In this document: positions 34,939 to 43,918 of the stretch, in pieces
Layout of the letters: every line of letters begins with the position of its first letter
Position numbering within the stretch: the first letter of the stretch is position 1
Assembly: GCF_015354405.1 (NCBI RefSeq)
Contig: NZ_JADKYP010000006.1
Span: 1-64,000, forward strand
DNA length: 64,000 nucleotides
Source of the DNA: Nocardia sp. BSTN01
Lineage (GTDB): Bacteria > Actinomycetota > Actinomycetes > Mycobacteriales > Mycobacteriaceae
Direction: 5' to 3'
Notes under the pieces: generated by a model
Seen by the model: the letters and a program-made list of their open reading frames with translations, nothing else
Told to the model about the DNA's origin: nothing
Databases searched by the model: none
Made by a program: the position numbers and the translations under genes

Positions 34939-36084
34939 CTACAAGCTACGCCCGATAATCAGCTTCATAATCTCGTTCGTCCCCCCATAGATCTTCTGAA
35001 TCCGAGCGTCCGTGAACACCCGCGAGATCGGATATTCCGCCATATACCCGTACCCGCCGAACAACTGCAGGCATTCGTCGGCGACGCGGCACTGCTGTTC
35101 GGTCAGCCACCATTTCGCCTTGGCTGCGGTGGGGATGTCGAGTTCGGCGCGGAGGTGTTTGGCGACGCAGTCGTCGAGGAAGGCCCAGGCGACCGAGGCG
35201 ACGGTGTCGCATTCGGCGAGGGTGAACTGGGTGTTCTGGAAGTTGAAGATGGGTTTGCCGAAGGCCTGGCGTTCCTTGGTGTAGGCGACGGTCATCTCGA
35301 CGGTCTTCTCGGTCGCTGCCGCGGCGGCGACGGCCAGGATGAGGCGTTCCTGGGGGAGTTGCTGCATGAGCTGGATGAAGCCGGTGCCTTCGGTGGCGCC
35401 GAGGAGGTTGGTCTTCGGGACGCGCACGGCGTCGAAGAACAGTTCGCAGGTGTCCTGGCCGTGCTGGCCGACCTTCTCCAGGTTGCGGCCGCGGCGGAAT
35501 CCCTCGCGGTCGGTTTCGACGGCGATCAGCGACACCGATTCCGCGCCTTTGCCTTCGGAGGTCTTGGCGGCGACGATCACCAGGTCGGCGAGCAGGCCGT
35601 TGGAGATGAAGGTCTTGGCGCCGTCGATGACGTAGTGGTCACCGTCGGCCACCGCGCGGGTACGGATGCCCTGCAGATCGGAGCCGGTGCCCGGTTCGGT
35701 CATGGCGATGGCGGCGACGATCTCGCCGGAGGCCATCTTCGGCAGCCACGCCTGCTTCTGTTCCTCGGTGCCGTAGGCGTTGACGTAATGCGCGACGATC
35801 GTGGAATGCACCGGGTTGCCGAGGCTGGGCGCCATGGCCCTGGTCTGTTCGATCGCGATCACGGCTTCATGGGCGAAGGTGCCGCCGCCACCGCCGTACT
35901 CCTCGGGGATGGAGATGCACAGCAGGCCCAATTCGCCTGCGCGATTCCAGATTTCGCGGTCGACGTGGTGCTGGCGTCCCCAGCGATCCTCGTTCGGTGC
36001 GCATTCCTTCTCGAAGAATCGGCGCGCCAAATCGGTGAGCGCGTCGAGATCTTCGTCCATCCACGGGGACCGATGCACCGGCAC
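34939..36084 (-). CDS. Long-chain-type acyl-CoA dehydrogenase
   Basis: FAD-dependent acyl-CoA dehydrogenase, 381 residues. FAD and substrate segments AIAMTEPGTGSD, FISNGLLAD and QAFGKPIFNFQNTQF are present, plus LFGGYGYMAEYPISRVF. The C-terminal motif is YGGTNEIMK with Gly where short-chain enzymes have the catalytic Glu; instead Glu occurs in LPQERLILA, the position used by long-chain and isovaleryl-type enzymes. Likely catalyses alpha-beta desaturation of long or branched acyl-CoA. ATG start; 100 bp downstream of the AraC gene's stop. Confidence 0.93.
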   Translation of the reverse strand: MPVHRSPWMDEDLDALTDLARRFFEKECAPNEDRWGRQHHVDREIWNRAGELGLLCISIPEEYGGGGGTFAHEAVIAIEQTRAMAPSLGNPVHSTIVAHYVNAYGTEEQKQAWLPKMASGEIVAAIAMTEPGTGSDLQGIRTRAVADGDHYVIDGAKTFISNGLLADLVIVAAKTSEGKGAESVSLIAVETDREGFRRGRNLEKVGQHGQDTCELFFDAVRVPKTNLLGATEGTGFIQLMQQLPQERLILAVAAAAATEKTVEMTVAYTKERQAFGKPIFNFQNTQFTLAECDTVASVAWAFLDDCVAKHLRAELDIPTAAKAKWWLTEQQCRVADECLQLFGGYGYMAEYPISRVFTDARIQKIYGGTNEIMKLIIGRSL

Positions 36085-36184
36085 GGGGGAACTCCTCTGG
36101 TCGAATACAGTGTTCGTTCGCCAAGGTAGGGGTGCGCCGCGCGGCAGCCAATGACCGCTGCGCTCGATCTTGTGACCGGATCGC

Positions 36185-37195
36185 TCAGGGTGCGGCGGGG
36201 CCGCGATAGGAGCCGGGGGAACTGCCGGTCCAGCGCCGGAACGCGCGGGAGAAGGCGCTGGGTTCGGAGAAGCCGAGCCGTCGCGATACCGCCGTCACCG
36301 TCTCGCCGCGCACCAGGGCCGCGATCGCGGCATCGCGCAGGATCTGTTCGCGGATGCGACTGGGTGAGGTGTGTTCGTCGCTCAGTTTGCGGCGCAGTGT
36401 CGCGGGGCTGACGGCCAGTTCGCCGGCGATCTGCTCGACGCCGGGCCAGTGCCGTGGTCCGCCGCGTTCCAGGATCCGGCGTACCTGCGCCGCGGTGGAC
36501 ACCGAATCGTCTCCGCGGCCGATCACGGCCTCGGGTGCGTTGCGCAGGAAGCGCAGCAGATCGTCCTCGTCGCGTACGAGGGGCGCGGTGAGGACGGCGG
36601 CATCGAAGACCAGGGCCGGTTTCGGTGCCGAAAAGCGCACCGGCGCACCGAAGATCAGGTCGTAGTCGTCGAGATCGTTGGGTGGATAGGGGACTTCGAC
36701 GCGCAGCAGTCGCAGCGAGCCGCCGGCCGACCAGTCCAGGAAGCGGTAGACGACCATCAGCATGGTGTCGATGATCAGGCTGTGCGGATGGCGGATATCG
36801 CTGAGGTCGAACGCGATTCGTGCTTCGCCGGCGTCGGTGCCGAGCCGCAGCGGCGGAAATCCGGGAAGGGCCTTCTGGAACATCCGGAACCGGTGCAGCG
36901 CGGCGGCGAGATCGCGGGAGCCGAGCAGGGCGAAGCACACGAGCCGGAAGGTGCCGCGCGGCATCGGATGCCGGCCCAGCCCGAGTAGTTCGTCGTCGGT
37001 GCTGCGCCACAGCTGCTGTACCAGGTGCACGGCCTGTCCGACGGTGACGCGGGCGCGTCCCTGATTCAGCAGTTGCGGCGCGATCCCGGCTTCGGCGAGC
37101 AGTTCCCCGGTGTCCCAGCCGCGCAGGCGCGCCAGGTCGACGATCGCGTGCACCCGTCCGATGGGCAGGGTGAAGGCGGTCGACGGCGCGGGCAC
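36185..37195 (-). CDS. AraC-family regulator with arabinose-binding-type domain
   Basis: Regulator of 336 residues. The N-terminal 190 residues form the ligand-sensing domain of the OruR/ArgR-like AraC group ([20 protein letters not shown], then [18 protein letters not shown]), and the C-terminal part holds two helix-turn-helices ([20 protein letters not shown] and [20 protein letters not shown]). Such proteins often control fatty-acid or steroid catabolism. It lies upstream of the acyl-CoA dehydrogenase on the same strand and divergent from the alcohol dehydrogenase, so either is a candidate target. Confidence 0.9.
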   Translation of the reverse strand: MPAPSTAFTLPIGRVHAIVDLARLRGWDTGELLAEAGIAPQLLNQGRARVTVGQAVHLVQQLWRSTDDELLGLGRHPMPRGTFRLVCFALLGSRDLAAALHRFRMFQKALPGFPPLRLGTDAGEARIAFDLSDIRHPHSLIIDTMLMVVYRFLDWSAGGSLRLLRVEVPYPPNDLDDYDLIFGAPVRFSAPKPALVFDAAVLTAPLVRDEDDLLRFLRNAPEAVIGRGDDSVSTAAQVRRILERGGPRHWPGVEQIAGELAVSPATLRRKLSDEHTSPSRIREQILRDAAIAALVRGETVTAVSRRLGFSEPSAFSRAFRRWTGSSPGSYRGPAAP

Positions 37196-37330
37196 GCAGC
37201 GACGCTATCAACGCCGCGCACCGGTGGTCGTGACCGCCTCGGCGGCCGGATCCGCGGGGTTCGTCGGCGCACCCGACTACCATCGATCTTCCCGCAGTGG
37301 CGCGGGCGTTCCGGTGTCGGAAGGAGTGCG

Positions 37331-38353
37331 ATGAATCCTGCGACGATGGCCGCCTGGCAGGTGGTGCGGCCCGGCCCGATCGATGAATCCCCGCCGGTCC
37401 GCGCCCGGATCCCGATCCCGGAGCCGGCCGCGGGCGAGGTGCTGGTGCGGGTGCTGGCTTGCGGGGTGTGTCGCACCGATCTGCATGTCGCCGAGGGTGA
37501 TCTGGCGGTGCATCGGCAGCGGGTGGTGCCCGGCCACGAGGTTGTCGGGGAGGTGGTCGCGGTGGGCGCGGGGGCGGGGGCCGTCGCGCCTGGTGACCGG
37601 GTCGGTATCGCGTGGTTGCGCAGAACCTGCGGGGTGTGCGCGTACTGCCGGCGCGGCGCGGAGAATCTGTGCCCGAATTCGCAGTACACCGGATGGGATG
37701 CCGACGGTGGTTATGCCGAATATGCCACGGCGCCCGCCGATTACGTGTATCCGCTGCCTTCGGGATACGCCGATGCGGAGTTGGCCCCGCTGCTCTGTGC
37801 CGGCATCATCGGCTACCGGGCGCTGCGGCGTGCGTCGCTGCCGCCGGGAGGACGCCTCGGCATCTACGGTTTCGGCGGCAGCGCGCATCTGGCCGCGCAG
37901 GTCGCTCTGGCTCAGGGCGCCGAGGTGCATGTGATGACCCGCGACGCCGCCGCGCAGGAGCTGGCGCTGGCGCTGGGCGCGGCGTCGGCGCAGGGTGCGG
38001 CCGATCCGCCGCCGGTGCCGCTGGATGCGGCGATTCTGTTCGCGCCGGTCGGTGATCTCGTCCTGCCCGCGCTGGCGGGGCTGGATCGTGGCGGTGTGCT
38101 GTCGATCGCCGGCATCCACCTGACCGATATCCCGGTGCTGAACTATCAGCGGCATCTGTTCCAGGAGCGCGAGATTCGTTCGGTCACCGCCAATACCCGC
38201 GCGGACGGACGTGAATTCCTGGAGTTCTGCGCCCGGCACCGGATGCGGGTTCGCATCAACCCCTATCCGCTCGAATCCGCCGACCGGGCTTTGGCCGATC
38301 TGGCACACGGCCGGTTCGCCGGTGCGGCGGTGCTGCTTCCCGGCGCGCGGTGA
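37331..38353 (+). CDS. Zinc-dependent alcohol dehydrogenase
   Basis: Medium-chain dehydrogenase, 340 residues. [10 protein letters not shown] and PGHEVVGEV give the catalytic zinc ligands; [14 protein letters not shown] supplies the four structural-zinc Cys (first Cys in RRTCGVC). The cofactor motif is [15 protein letters not shown]. It matches the AdhA-like group acting on primary aliphatic alcohols or aldehydes. ATG 37331 follows AAGGAG; frame upstream is not conserved. Divergent from the AraC gene. May produce or consume fatty aldehydes. Confidence 0.9.
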   Translation: MNPATMAAWQVVRPGPIDESPPVRARIPIPEPAAGEVLVRVLACGVCRTDLHVAEGDLAVHRQRVVPGHEVVGEVVAVGAGAGAVAPGDRVGIAWLRRTCGVCAYCRRGAENLCPNSQYTGWDADGGYAEYATAPADYVYPLPSGYADAELAPLLCAGIIGYRALRRASLPPGGRLGIYGFGGSAHLAAQVALAQGAEVHVMTRDAAAQELALALGAASAQGAADPPPVPLDAAILFAPVGDLVLPALAGLDRGGVLSIAGIHLTDIPVLNYQRHLFQEREIRSVTANTRADGREFLEFCARHRMRVRINPYPLESADRALADLAHGRFAGAAVLLPGAR

Positions 38354-38391
38354 CCGCACCGGCGGGCGCCCGGCACCCGGTACCATCGAAT

Positions 38392-38405
38392 TGGAACGTG
38401 TTCTA
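38392..38405. promoter_or_regulatory. KstR-type operator upstream of hydrolase
   Basis: TGGAACGTGTTCTA matches TNNAACNNGTTNNA at all fixed positions and extends into an almost perfect 22-bp palindrome flanked by GAATT and AATTC. It lies 34 bp before the hydrolase start at 38440. Confidence 0.62.
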
Positions 38406-38439
38406 ATTCACGACCGGGCCGGCGAGGCAGGAGGATGCG

Positions 38440-39360
38440 ATGGCGGCGGAGCGGCAGGCGGCGGGCAACGGTCGCGGGGCGGTCGGCGGGCGCTTCGGTA
38501 CCCGCGTATCGGGTACGAACTCGGTGCCGGCCGGCCGGATGGTGGATCTGCCCGGGCGCGGACGGACCTATCTGGTCGACATTCCCGGGCCCGAGGGCGC
38601 GCCGACGGTGATCCTGTTGCACGGGCTGGTCACCACGGCGATGCTGAACTGGTTCCCGGCCCTGGCGGAGTTGTCGGAACACTATCGGGTGGTCCTGTTC
38701 GACCAGCGGTGGCACGGGCACGGAATCCGTTCGCCGCGTTTCGATCTCGACGATCTGGCCGACGACGTCGTCGCGGTCGCGGAGGTGACCGGCGTGGATC
38801 GCCCGATCCTGGCGGGGTACTCCATGGGCGGCATCGTCGCGCAATCGGTCGCGCACCGGCGCCCGGACCTCGTCGGCGGCCTGGTGCTGTGCGCGACGAC
38901 CTACCGCTTCCGGGAGAAATGGCGGGAACGGCTGTTCCACGGCGGGATGGCGCTGCTCGCCGGGGTGATGACCGAGACGGCGGGGCGTCGCGTGGCGGAG
39001 GCGGCGACCAAACTGCCACATATGCCCGAAATATCTTGGGAGACAGGGCGAATGGATCGGTGGGCGCTGGCCGAGCTGCGCACCATCAGCGGATGGGCGA
39101 TGACTCAGGCGATCGCCGAATTGGGGCGCTTCGATTCCTCGCCGTGGCTGTCGAGCCTGGATGTGCCCACGGGCGTGGTGATCACGACACACGACCACGC
39201 GCTGCCGGTCTATCGGCAGCTGGAAATGGCGACAATGATTGCCGGAGCGGAGATTTTCCTCGTACCGGCCGGACATGCGGCCTGTGTACTCGAGGCGGAC
39301 GCCTTTGTCCCGGTGCTCCTCGAGGCCTGCGCGGCGGTGGCCGCTCGGCGGGAGAGCTGA
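38440..39360 (+). CDS. Alpha/beta hydrolase with KstR-type promoter
   Basis: About 306 residues: oxyanion segment ILLHGLVTTAMLNW, DQRWHGHG, nucleophile elbow GYSMGG, and His in VPAGHAACVLEAD. The acid is probably Asp in ITTHDHALPV. The N-terminal 30 residues are low complexity, so a later start is possible. Convergent with the WS/DGAT gene, with only 5 bp between stops. The KstR-type box suggests sterol-linked expression; the substrate may be a steroid or acyl ester. Confidence 0.83.
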   Translation: MAAERQAAGNGRGAVGGRFGTRVSGTNSVPAGRMVDLPGRGRTYLVDIPGPEGAPTVILLHGLVTTAMLNWFPALAELSEHYRVVLFDQRWHGHGIRSPRFDLDDLADDVVAVAEVTGVDRPILAGYSMGGIVAQSVAHRRPDLVGGLVLCATTYRFREKWRERLFHGGMALLAGVMTETAGRRVAEAATKLPHMPEISWETGRMDRWALAELRTISGWAMTQAIAELGRFDSSPWLSSLDVPTGVVITTHDHALPVYRQLEMATMIAGAEIFLVPAGHAACVLEADAFVPVLLEACAAVAARRES

Positions 39361-39365
39361 CGCGC

Positions 39366-40766
39366 TCAGCGCTGGGCGTGTGCCGCCTTCAGGAGCGCGG
39401 AGATGCTGTCGTGCACGGCGTCGGCCATCCGGTCCGGATCGGGGACCAGTTCACGGCAGGCGATGAAGCCGAAATCCAGATCGCCGTTGGCCGACAGCAC
39501 CGTGACGTTGAGGCCCGCGCCGTGGAACACCGGGCCGAACGGGAACAGCGAGTCGATGCGGTGGCCGAGGAAGTACAGCGGCTGCTGCGGTCCGGGCACA
39601 TTGGAGATCACCAGGTTGTGCACCACCGGATGCCGTTCGGCGAGTTTGAACGACGAATAGGCGCGCACCGCGATCCGGAAGGTGTTCGGCGGGGCGTATT
39701 CGGCCCAGTCCTGCAGGAAGTCCGCGCCCAGAACCTCGTGTTCCTCCTTCGCGCCGACATTGGCCTGCGCGATCAGCCGCAGCCGCTCCACCGGATCCTC
39801 GACGTCGGTGTAGAGCTGAGCGAACAGCGTCGACACCTTGTTGACGCCGCGTTCGTGCCGTGTCGTCTCGTGAGTGGAGACCGGCACCGAGGCGATCAGC
39901 GAGGTCTCCGGCAGATCGTCGTGTTCGCTCAGATATTGCCGAAGCGCCCCCGCGATGACGGTGAGGACCACGTCGTTGATCTTCGCACCGAACGCCGCCC
40001 GGATCTCCTTGATATCGGCGAGCGGGGCGGTGGTGAAGGCGACGCTGCGATGACGGGTGATGGTGCGGTTGAACGGCGTGCGCGGCGCGGTGAACGGAAT
40101 TGCCATCCCCTGCTTGTCGGAGCGCCGGCGCTGCACCATGCCGCCGAGTTTGCCCAATGTCTTCGGCACCATGCCGACCACGCCGAGTTTCGTCGGCATT
40201 CGCACCAGGCCCTCGGCGGCGAGGGCGAGATCGTTGGGCTCGTCGGACTCCGTGTGGCTCTCGGCCGGCGGATCGGGGTAGCGCACACCCGGTTCGGCAT
40301 CGCACAGATACGCCATCATGTTGGCGCCGGTGACGCCGTCGACGGCGGCGTGATGGTATTTCGACACCACGGCGACCTTGCCGTCGGCCAGGCCCTCGAT
40401 CACCCACATCTCCCACAGCGGCCGGGTGCGGTCCATCGGCTGCGCGGCGAGGTCGCCGACGAGTTCGGCCAGCTCCTTCGGCCCGCCGGGGGAGGGCAGC
40501 CCGAGGCGGCGGACGTGGCGGTCGAGGTCGAAGCCGGTGTCGGTGACCCAGACCGGGTGATCGAGGTCGAACGGGACCCGATGGACGCGGCGGCGCATGG
40601 AGGGGATCAGGTGCAGGCGGCGCCCCAGTTCCTCCTTCAGTGCGGTGAACTCGTAGTCCGTCCCGTCGGCGGGCGGGTCGAGAATCAGCAGCGCGCACAC
40701 GTGCAGCAGTTGGGTGTCGGTCTCCAGGTACAGAAAGCTGGCATCCAGCCCGGTCAATCGCTCCAT
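39366..40766 (-). CDS. Wax ester synthase / diacylglycerol acyltransferase (WS/DGAT)
   Basis: Bifunctional acyltransferase of 466 residues. The active-site motif HHxxxDG is intact as HHAAVDG (138-144), preceded by RPLWEMWVIEGLADGKVAVV, and followed by NDVVLTVIAGALRQYL and the C-terminal SNVPGPQQPLYFLG. It uses acyl-CoA to make triacylglycerol or wax esters at the membrane and lipid-droplet surface. The promoter carries a perfect KstR-type palindrome 13 bp from the start. With the fatty acyl-CoA reductase at 41586 it could give wax esters. Confidence 0.94.
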   Translation of the reverse strand: MERLTGLDASFLYLETDTQLLHVCALLILDPPADGTDYEFTALKEELGRRLHLIPSMRRRVHRVPFDLDHPVWVTDTGFDLDRHVRRLGLPSPGGPKELAELVGDLAAQPMDRTRPLWEMWVIEGLADGKVAVVSKYHHAAVDGVTGANMMAYLCDAEPGVRYPDPPAESHTESDEPNDLALAAEGLVRMPTKLGVVGMVPKTLGKLGGMVQRRRSDKQGMAIPFTAPRTPFNRTITRHRSVAFTTAPLADIKEIRAAFGAKINDVVLTVIAGALRQYLSEHDDLPETSLIASVPVSTHETTRHERGVNKVSTLFAQLYTDVEDPVERLRLIAQANVGAKEEHEVLGADFLQDWAEYAPPNTFRIAVRAYSSFKLAERHPVVHNLVISNVPGPQQPLYFLGHRIDSLFPFGPVFHGAGLNVTVLSANGDLDFGFIACRELVPDPDRMADAVHDSISALLKAAHAQR

Positions 40767-40779
40767 ACCTATAGACTAT

Positions 40780-40793
40780 TAGAACACGTTCTA
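40780..40793. promoter_or_regulatory. KstR-type operator upstream of WS/DGAT
   Basis: TAGAACACGTTCTA is a perfect 14-bp palindrome and a full match to TNNAACNNGTTNNA, 13 bp upstream of the WS/DGAT ATG, where a bound repressor would block transcription. Confidence 0.68.
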
Positions 40794-40822
40794 GTTTTGG
40801 CCGAAACGGCCGGGGAGTTCGG

Positions 40823-41539
40823 TCACATTCCGGTGGGTTTCGTGCCAGCGATCAGTTGCGAGACGGTCACGAAACCGTAACCGCGCGAACGGAGTTCCGC
40901 GACAATGCGCGGAATCGCCGCCGCTGCGGCCGGTTGGTACATCGCATGCAACAAGATGATCGACCCCGGCCGGGCGCGGTTCACCGTGTCCGAGACTATG
41001 ACATCGGTGCTCGCGCCGCCGGTGGAATCGGATTCGACATCCCACATCACGGTGGTGCGATCGTGGTGCGACAGATACCAGGGCAGGGTGACCAGCTTCT
41101 TCCCGTAGGGCGGGCGGAAGGTCACGGGGCCGTGGTATCCGGTGCGCTCGATTTCGGCGTCGGTGCGCTCGACCTCGTCGCGGACCGTGGCGGGAGTGAC
41201 GAATACGAGCCGTCGATGGGTGTAGCTGTGGTTACCGAGCTCGTGTCCGGCGGCCGCGATCTGCGCACCGTAGTCGCGGTGGGCGGCCAGGTCACGGCCG
41301 ACGAGATAGAAGGTGGCCGGAATATGTTCGGCGGCAAGAGTTTCCACAATAGCGGGGGTGCGGTCGGTAGGGCCGTCGTCGATGGTCAGCGCGACGACCT
41401 TTGCGGCGGTGTCGACGCGGTCGATCAAGCGGCCGGCGACTTGGAAGGTCCGCGAATTCATCAGGACGTAGGTGCCGATCGACAGCACCGCCGCGAGGAC
41501 GACGACGAGCGCGCCGCCGAGCAGAAGCCTGCGTTTCAC
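40823..41539 (-). CDS. Polysaccharide deacetylase (NodB fold), membrane-anchored
   Basis: Carbohydrate esterase family 4 protein of 238 residues. The N-terminal helix LLLGGALVVVLAAVLSIGTY is a signal anchor without an obvious cleavage site, so the enzyme faces the cell wall. NodB motifs are complete: TIDDGP, HELGNHSYTHRRL (metal His pair), RPPYG and a DVESDSTGG segment, with the late His in IILLHAMY. It probably deacetylates peptidoglycan or another wall polysaccharide. It follows the acyl-CoA reductase gene by 46 bp on the same strand. Confidence 0.9.
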   Translation of the reverse strand: MKRRLLLGGALVVVLAAVLSIGTYVLMNSRTFQVAGRLIDRVDTAAKVVALTIDDGPTDRTPAIVETLAAEHIPATFYLVGRDLAAHRDYGAQIAAAGHELGNHSYTHRRLVFVTPATVRDEVERTDAEIERTGYHGPVTFRPPYGKKLVTLPWYLSHHDRTTVMWDVESDSTGGASTDVIVSDTVNRARPGSIILLHAMYQPAAAAAIPRIVAELRSRGYGFVTVSQLIAGTKPTGM

Positions 41540-41585
41540 CGGCGAAACCTACCACCGGACACCAGGTCCGGTGGTAGGTCCGGGA

Positions 41586-43601
41586 TCACCAGTTCAGGCC
41601 GGGCAACCGGTTGACGATCCGCGCCGCGGGGGTCGGCAGTCCCATCAGCGGCTGCACCACCGGTGCGAGCGCCAGCAGCGGGCCGCGGCCACCGGTCTCG
41701 GCCGTGTCGCTCGATGCGGTGCGGCCGTGTCGGGCCGCTGCGGATTCACCGGTCCGCCGGAAGCCCTGGTGCAGAATGGCTTTCTTCACCGAGGGCATCA
41801 CCGTGTCGATGACCTGGGCGAAGGTGCCGATCGGTGTGTCGATGCGCGCGGGCCGCTCCTCGAGGGCGCGCACCACGATGGCCGCCGCCTGTTCGGGACT
41901 GTGCACCGGCAGCGATCGGTACGCCTCGGTCGGCGCGATCATCGGTGTGCGCACCAGCGGCATCCGCACCGAGGTGAACGTGATGCCGGCGTCGGCGTTC
42001 TCGACCGCCGCGATCTCGCTGAAGGTGTCCAGTGCCGATTTGCTCGCCACATAGGCGGCGAAACGCGGCAGTTTGGTCTGCACCGCGATCGAGGAGATGT
42101 TGACGACGTGGCCGAAGCGGCGTTCCCGCATGGCCGGCAGCAGGGCCAGGATCAGCCGCACCGCACCGAAGTAGTTGACGGCCATCGTCCGCTCGAAATC
42201 GTGCATGCGATCGGTGGAGTTCAGCACCGAGCGACGGATCGAACGCCCGGCGTTGTTCACCACGTAGTCGACGTGGTGATGGTCGGCGAGCACCTGCTTG
42301 ACCAGCAGCTCGACCGCCTTCTCGTCGGTGATGTCGCACGAATAGCTGTAGGCGTCACCGCCCTGCTCGCGCACCTGGGCGGCCGCTGCCTCGAGTTCGT
42401 CGATCCCGCGCGCCACCATCAGCACCGTCGCACCCCGGCGCGCCACCGCATGGGCGGTCGCCAGGCCGATCCCGGAGGAGGCGCCGGTGATGAGCACGAT
42501 CCGGTCGCGCAGCCGGTCGCCGCCGCCGTGCCGGCGTGCCCGGTCGGGATCCAGATGTGCGCGCCAGTACCGCCACAGATTCTCGGCGTAGGTGTCGAAG
42601 GCGGGGACCTCGAGATCGGTGCGGCGCAGCAGCGCCCGGGTGGAATCGGAGACGAATTCCGACGCGAACGAGGTGTGCGGGGCGACCTCGGCGGGAATGC
42701 CGAACTGGGTCAACAGGAAATCACGCGCCGCGGTGACACCGGGCAGGCGGTTCAGCGTCGCCAGTGCGGTGTGACTGCCCGGAACCGGGCCCACGCCACC
42801 CGATGCGCCGGCGGCCCGCGAGAGCGCGCTGTAGATCTCGGTGAACGGCTGCGGACGCGGATTGACCAGGTGGAAGGTGCGCTTGTTCAGACCCGGGCGG
42901 CCGATGAGTTCGACCATCGCCTGGGCGACGTAGTCGACCGGGACGATATTGGTCGCGCCCAGATCCGGCAGTGGCAGCGGCAGCCCGCCCGGCAGTGCGG
43001 CCAGCCGCGCGATGGCGGGGAAGAAGTAGTACGGACCGTCGATCTTGTCCATCTCACCGGTGCGCGAATCACCGACCACGATGGCCGGGCGATACACTCG
43101 CCAGCGCAGCCCGGAGCTCTCCCGAACCAGTCGCTCCGCGGCGAATTTCGTTCGGTGGTAAGGAGATTCGAGATTCTGACCGAGATCGAAATCGTCTTCG
43201 AAGAATTTTCCGCGGTGGTCACCGGCCACCGCCACCGACGAGACGTGGTGCAGCATCGCACCCAGTTCGGTGGCGAGCGCGATCACCGCGCGGGTGCCGT
43301 TCACATTCGCCGCATAGGCGGATTCCTCATCGGCGGTCATGTCGTAGACCGCACCCAGATGCACCACGTGCTGTGCGGCCGGCGGTTCGTCCACCAGGCC
43401 CAGAGCCTTGGCTGTCAGGTCTCCGACCAGCGGAAACACTCGGTCGGTGGCGTTCCATCGGGCCGCGAGTTCGGCCAGTTTGGCCGCCGAGGCCTCACGG
43501 ACGAGCACGTGCACCACGGCGTCGGTATCGGCGGAGAGCAGTCCTTCCACCACGCGCCGTCCCAGAAAACCCGTTCCACCGGTCACGATATAGGTGGCCA
43601 T
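41586..43601 (-). CDS. Two-domain fatty acyl-CoA reductase, AcrA1-like
   Basis: About 671 residues. The N-terminal domain is an extended SDR (TGGTGFLGRRV at the start, YHRTKFAAERLV with the catalytic Tyr-Lys), and the C-terminal domain is a classical SDR (LITGASSGIG at about 375, NNAGRS, YVASKSALD). This order and length match mycobacterial AcrA1 and marine fatty acyl-CoA reductases, which reduce acyl-CoA via aldehyde to fatty alcohol. ATG 43601 has AAGGAGG upstream. The promoter has a large inverted repeat. Partner for WS/DGAT in wax-ester formation. Confidence 0.9.
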   Translation of the reverse strand: MATYIVTGGTGFLGRRVVEGLLSADTDAVVHVLVREASAAKLAELAARWNATDRVFPLVGDLTAKALGLVDEPPAAQHVVHLGAVYDMTADEESAYAANVNGTRAVIALATELGAMLHHVSSVAVAGDHRGKFFEDDFDLGQNLESPYHRTKFAAERLVRESSGLRWRVYRPAIVVGDSRTGEMDKIDGPYYFFPAIARLAALPGGLPLPLPDLGATNIVPVDYVAQAMVELIGRPGLNKRTFHLVNPRPQPFTEIYSALSRAAGASGGVGPVPGSHTALATLNRLPGVTAARDFLLTQFGIPAEVAPHTSFASEFVSDSTRALLRRTDLEVPAFDTYAENLWRYWRAHLDPDRARRHGGGDRLRDRIVLITGASSGIGLATAHAVARRGATVLMVARGIDELEAAAAQVREQGGDAYSYSCDITDEKAVELLVKQVLADHHHVDYVVNNAGRSIRRSVLNSTDRMHDFERTMAVNYFGAVRLILALLPAMRERRFGHVVNISSIAVQTKLPRFAAYVASKSALDTFSEIAAVENADAGITFTSVRMPLVRTPMIAPTEAYRSLPVHSPEQAAAIVVRALEERPARIDTPIGTFAQVIDTVMPSVKKAILHQGFRRTGESAAARHGRTASSDTAETGGRGPLLALAPVVQPLMGLPTPAARIVNRLPGLNW

Positions 43602-43611
43602 AACCCCTCCT

Positions 43612-43657
43612 TGCATGTCGAACATGTTGTCGCACAACGTTGTTCGTCCGACATGCA
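43612..43657. promoter_or_regulatory. Nested inverted repeats upstream of acyl-CoA reductase
   Basis: Outer arms TGCATGTCG (43612-43620) and CGACATGCA (43649-43657) are perfect; inside lies GTTGT-CGC-ACAAC (43626-43638). 43618-43631 also resembles a KstR box with one mismatch. It starts 11 bp from the ATG and probably binds a dimeric repressor. Confidence 0.5.
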
Positions 43658-43918
43658 TCGGTGGATGCGGACTGAACGAAGCGGCCTCTATCAGAATCGA
43701 GGGCGCTGTAGGAACCCCTGCGTGCCTAACTGGTGAGTAACTTTAGCTGGCACCGAGTTGTGCCCGCAACCAAACGGCGCCCCCTGTGGTGTGGGACTTG
43801 TCACCACGTGGGAGCGCCGATCGGTATGTGTAACAACGATTTTGATGTAACTCGGAGACGCATCTGGCTACCAACTAGCAACCTTCCGGTCGGTTGTCCA
43901 AGAATGTCGCAGGCGGGT
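43658..43918. other. Intergenic stretch without gene
   Basis: No gene supported between the reductase promoter and the 3' end of the heme oxygenase gene. Composition is less GC-rich than the flanks. Confidence 0.4.

Noticed and set aside
36085-36184. AATACAGTGTTC near 36100 as a KstR box
   Set aside because: Lacks the AAC-N2-GTT core.
37277-38386. 369-codon minus-strand frame
   Set aside because: Antisense to the zinc alcohol dehydrogenase.
41472-43736. 754-codon plus-strand reading frame
   Set aside because: It is the complement of the acyl-CoA reductase, with Arg/Gly/His-rich shadow composition and no motifs.
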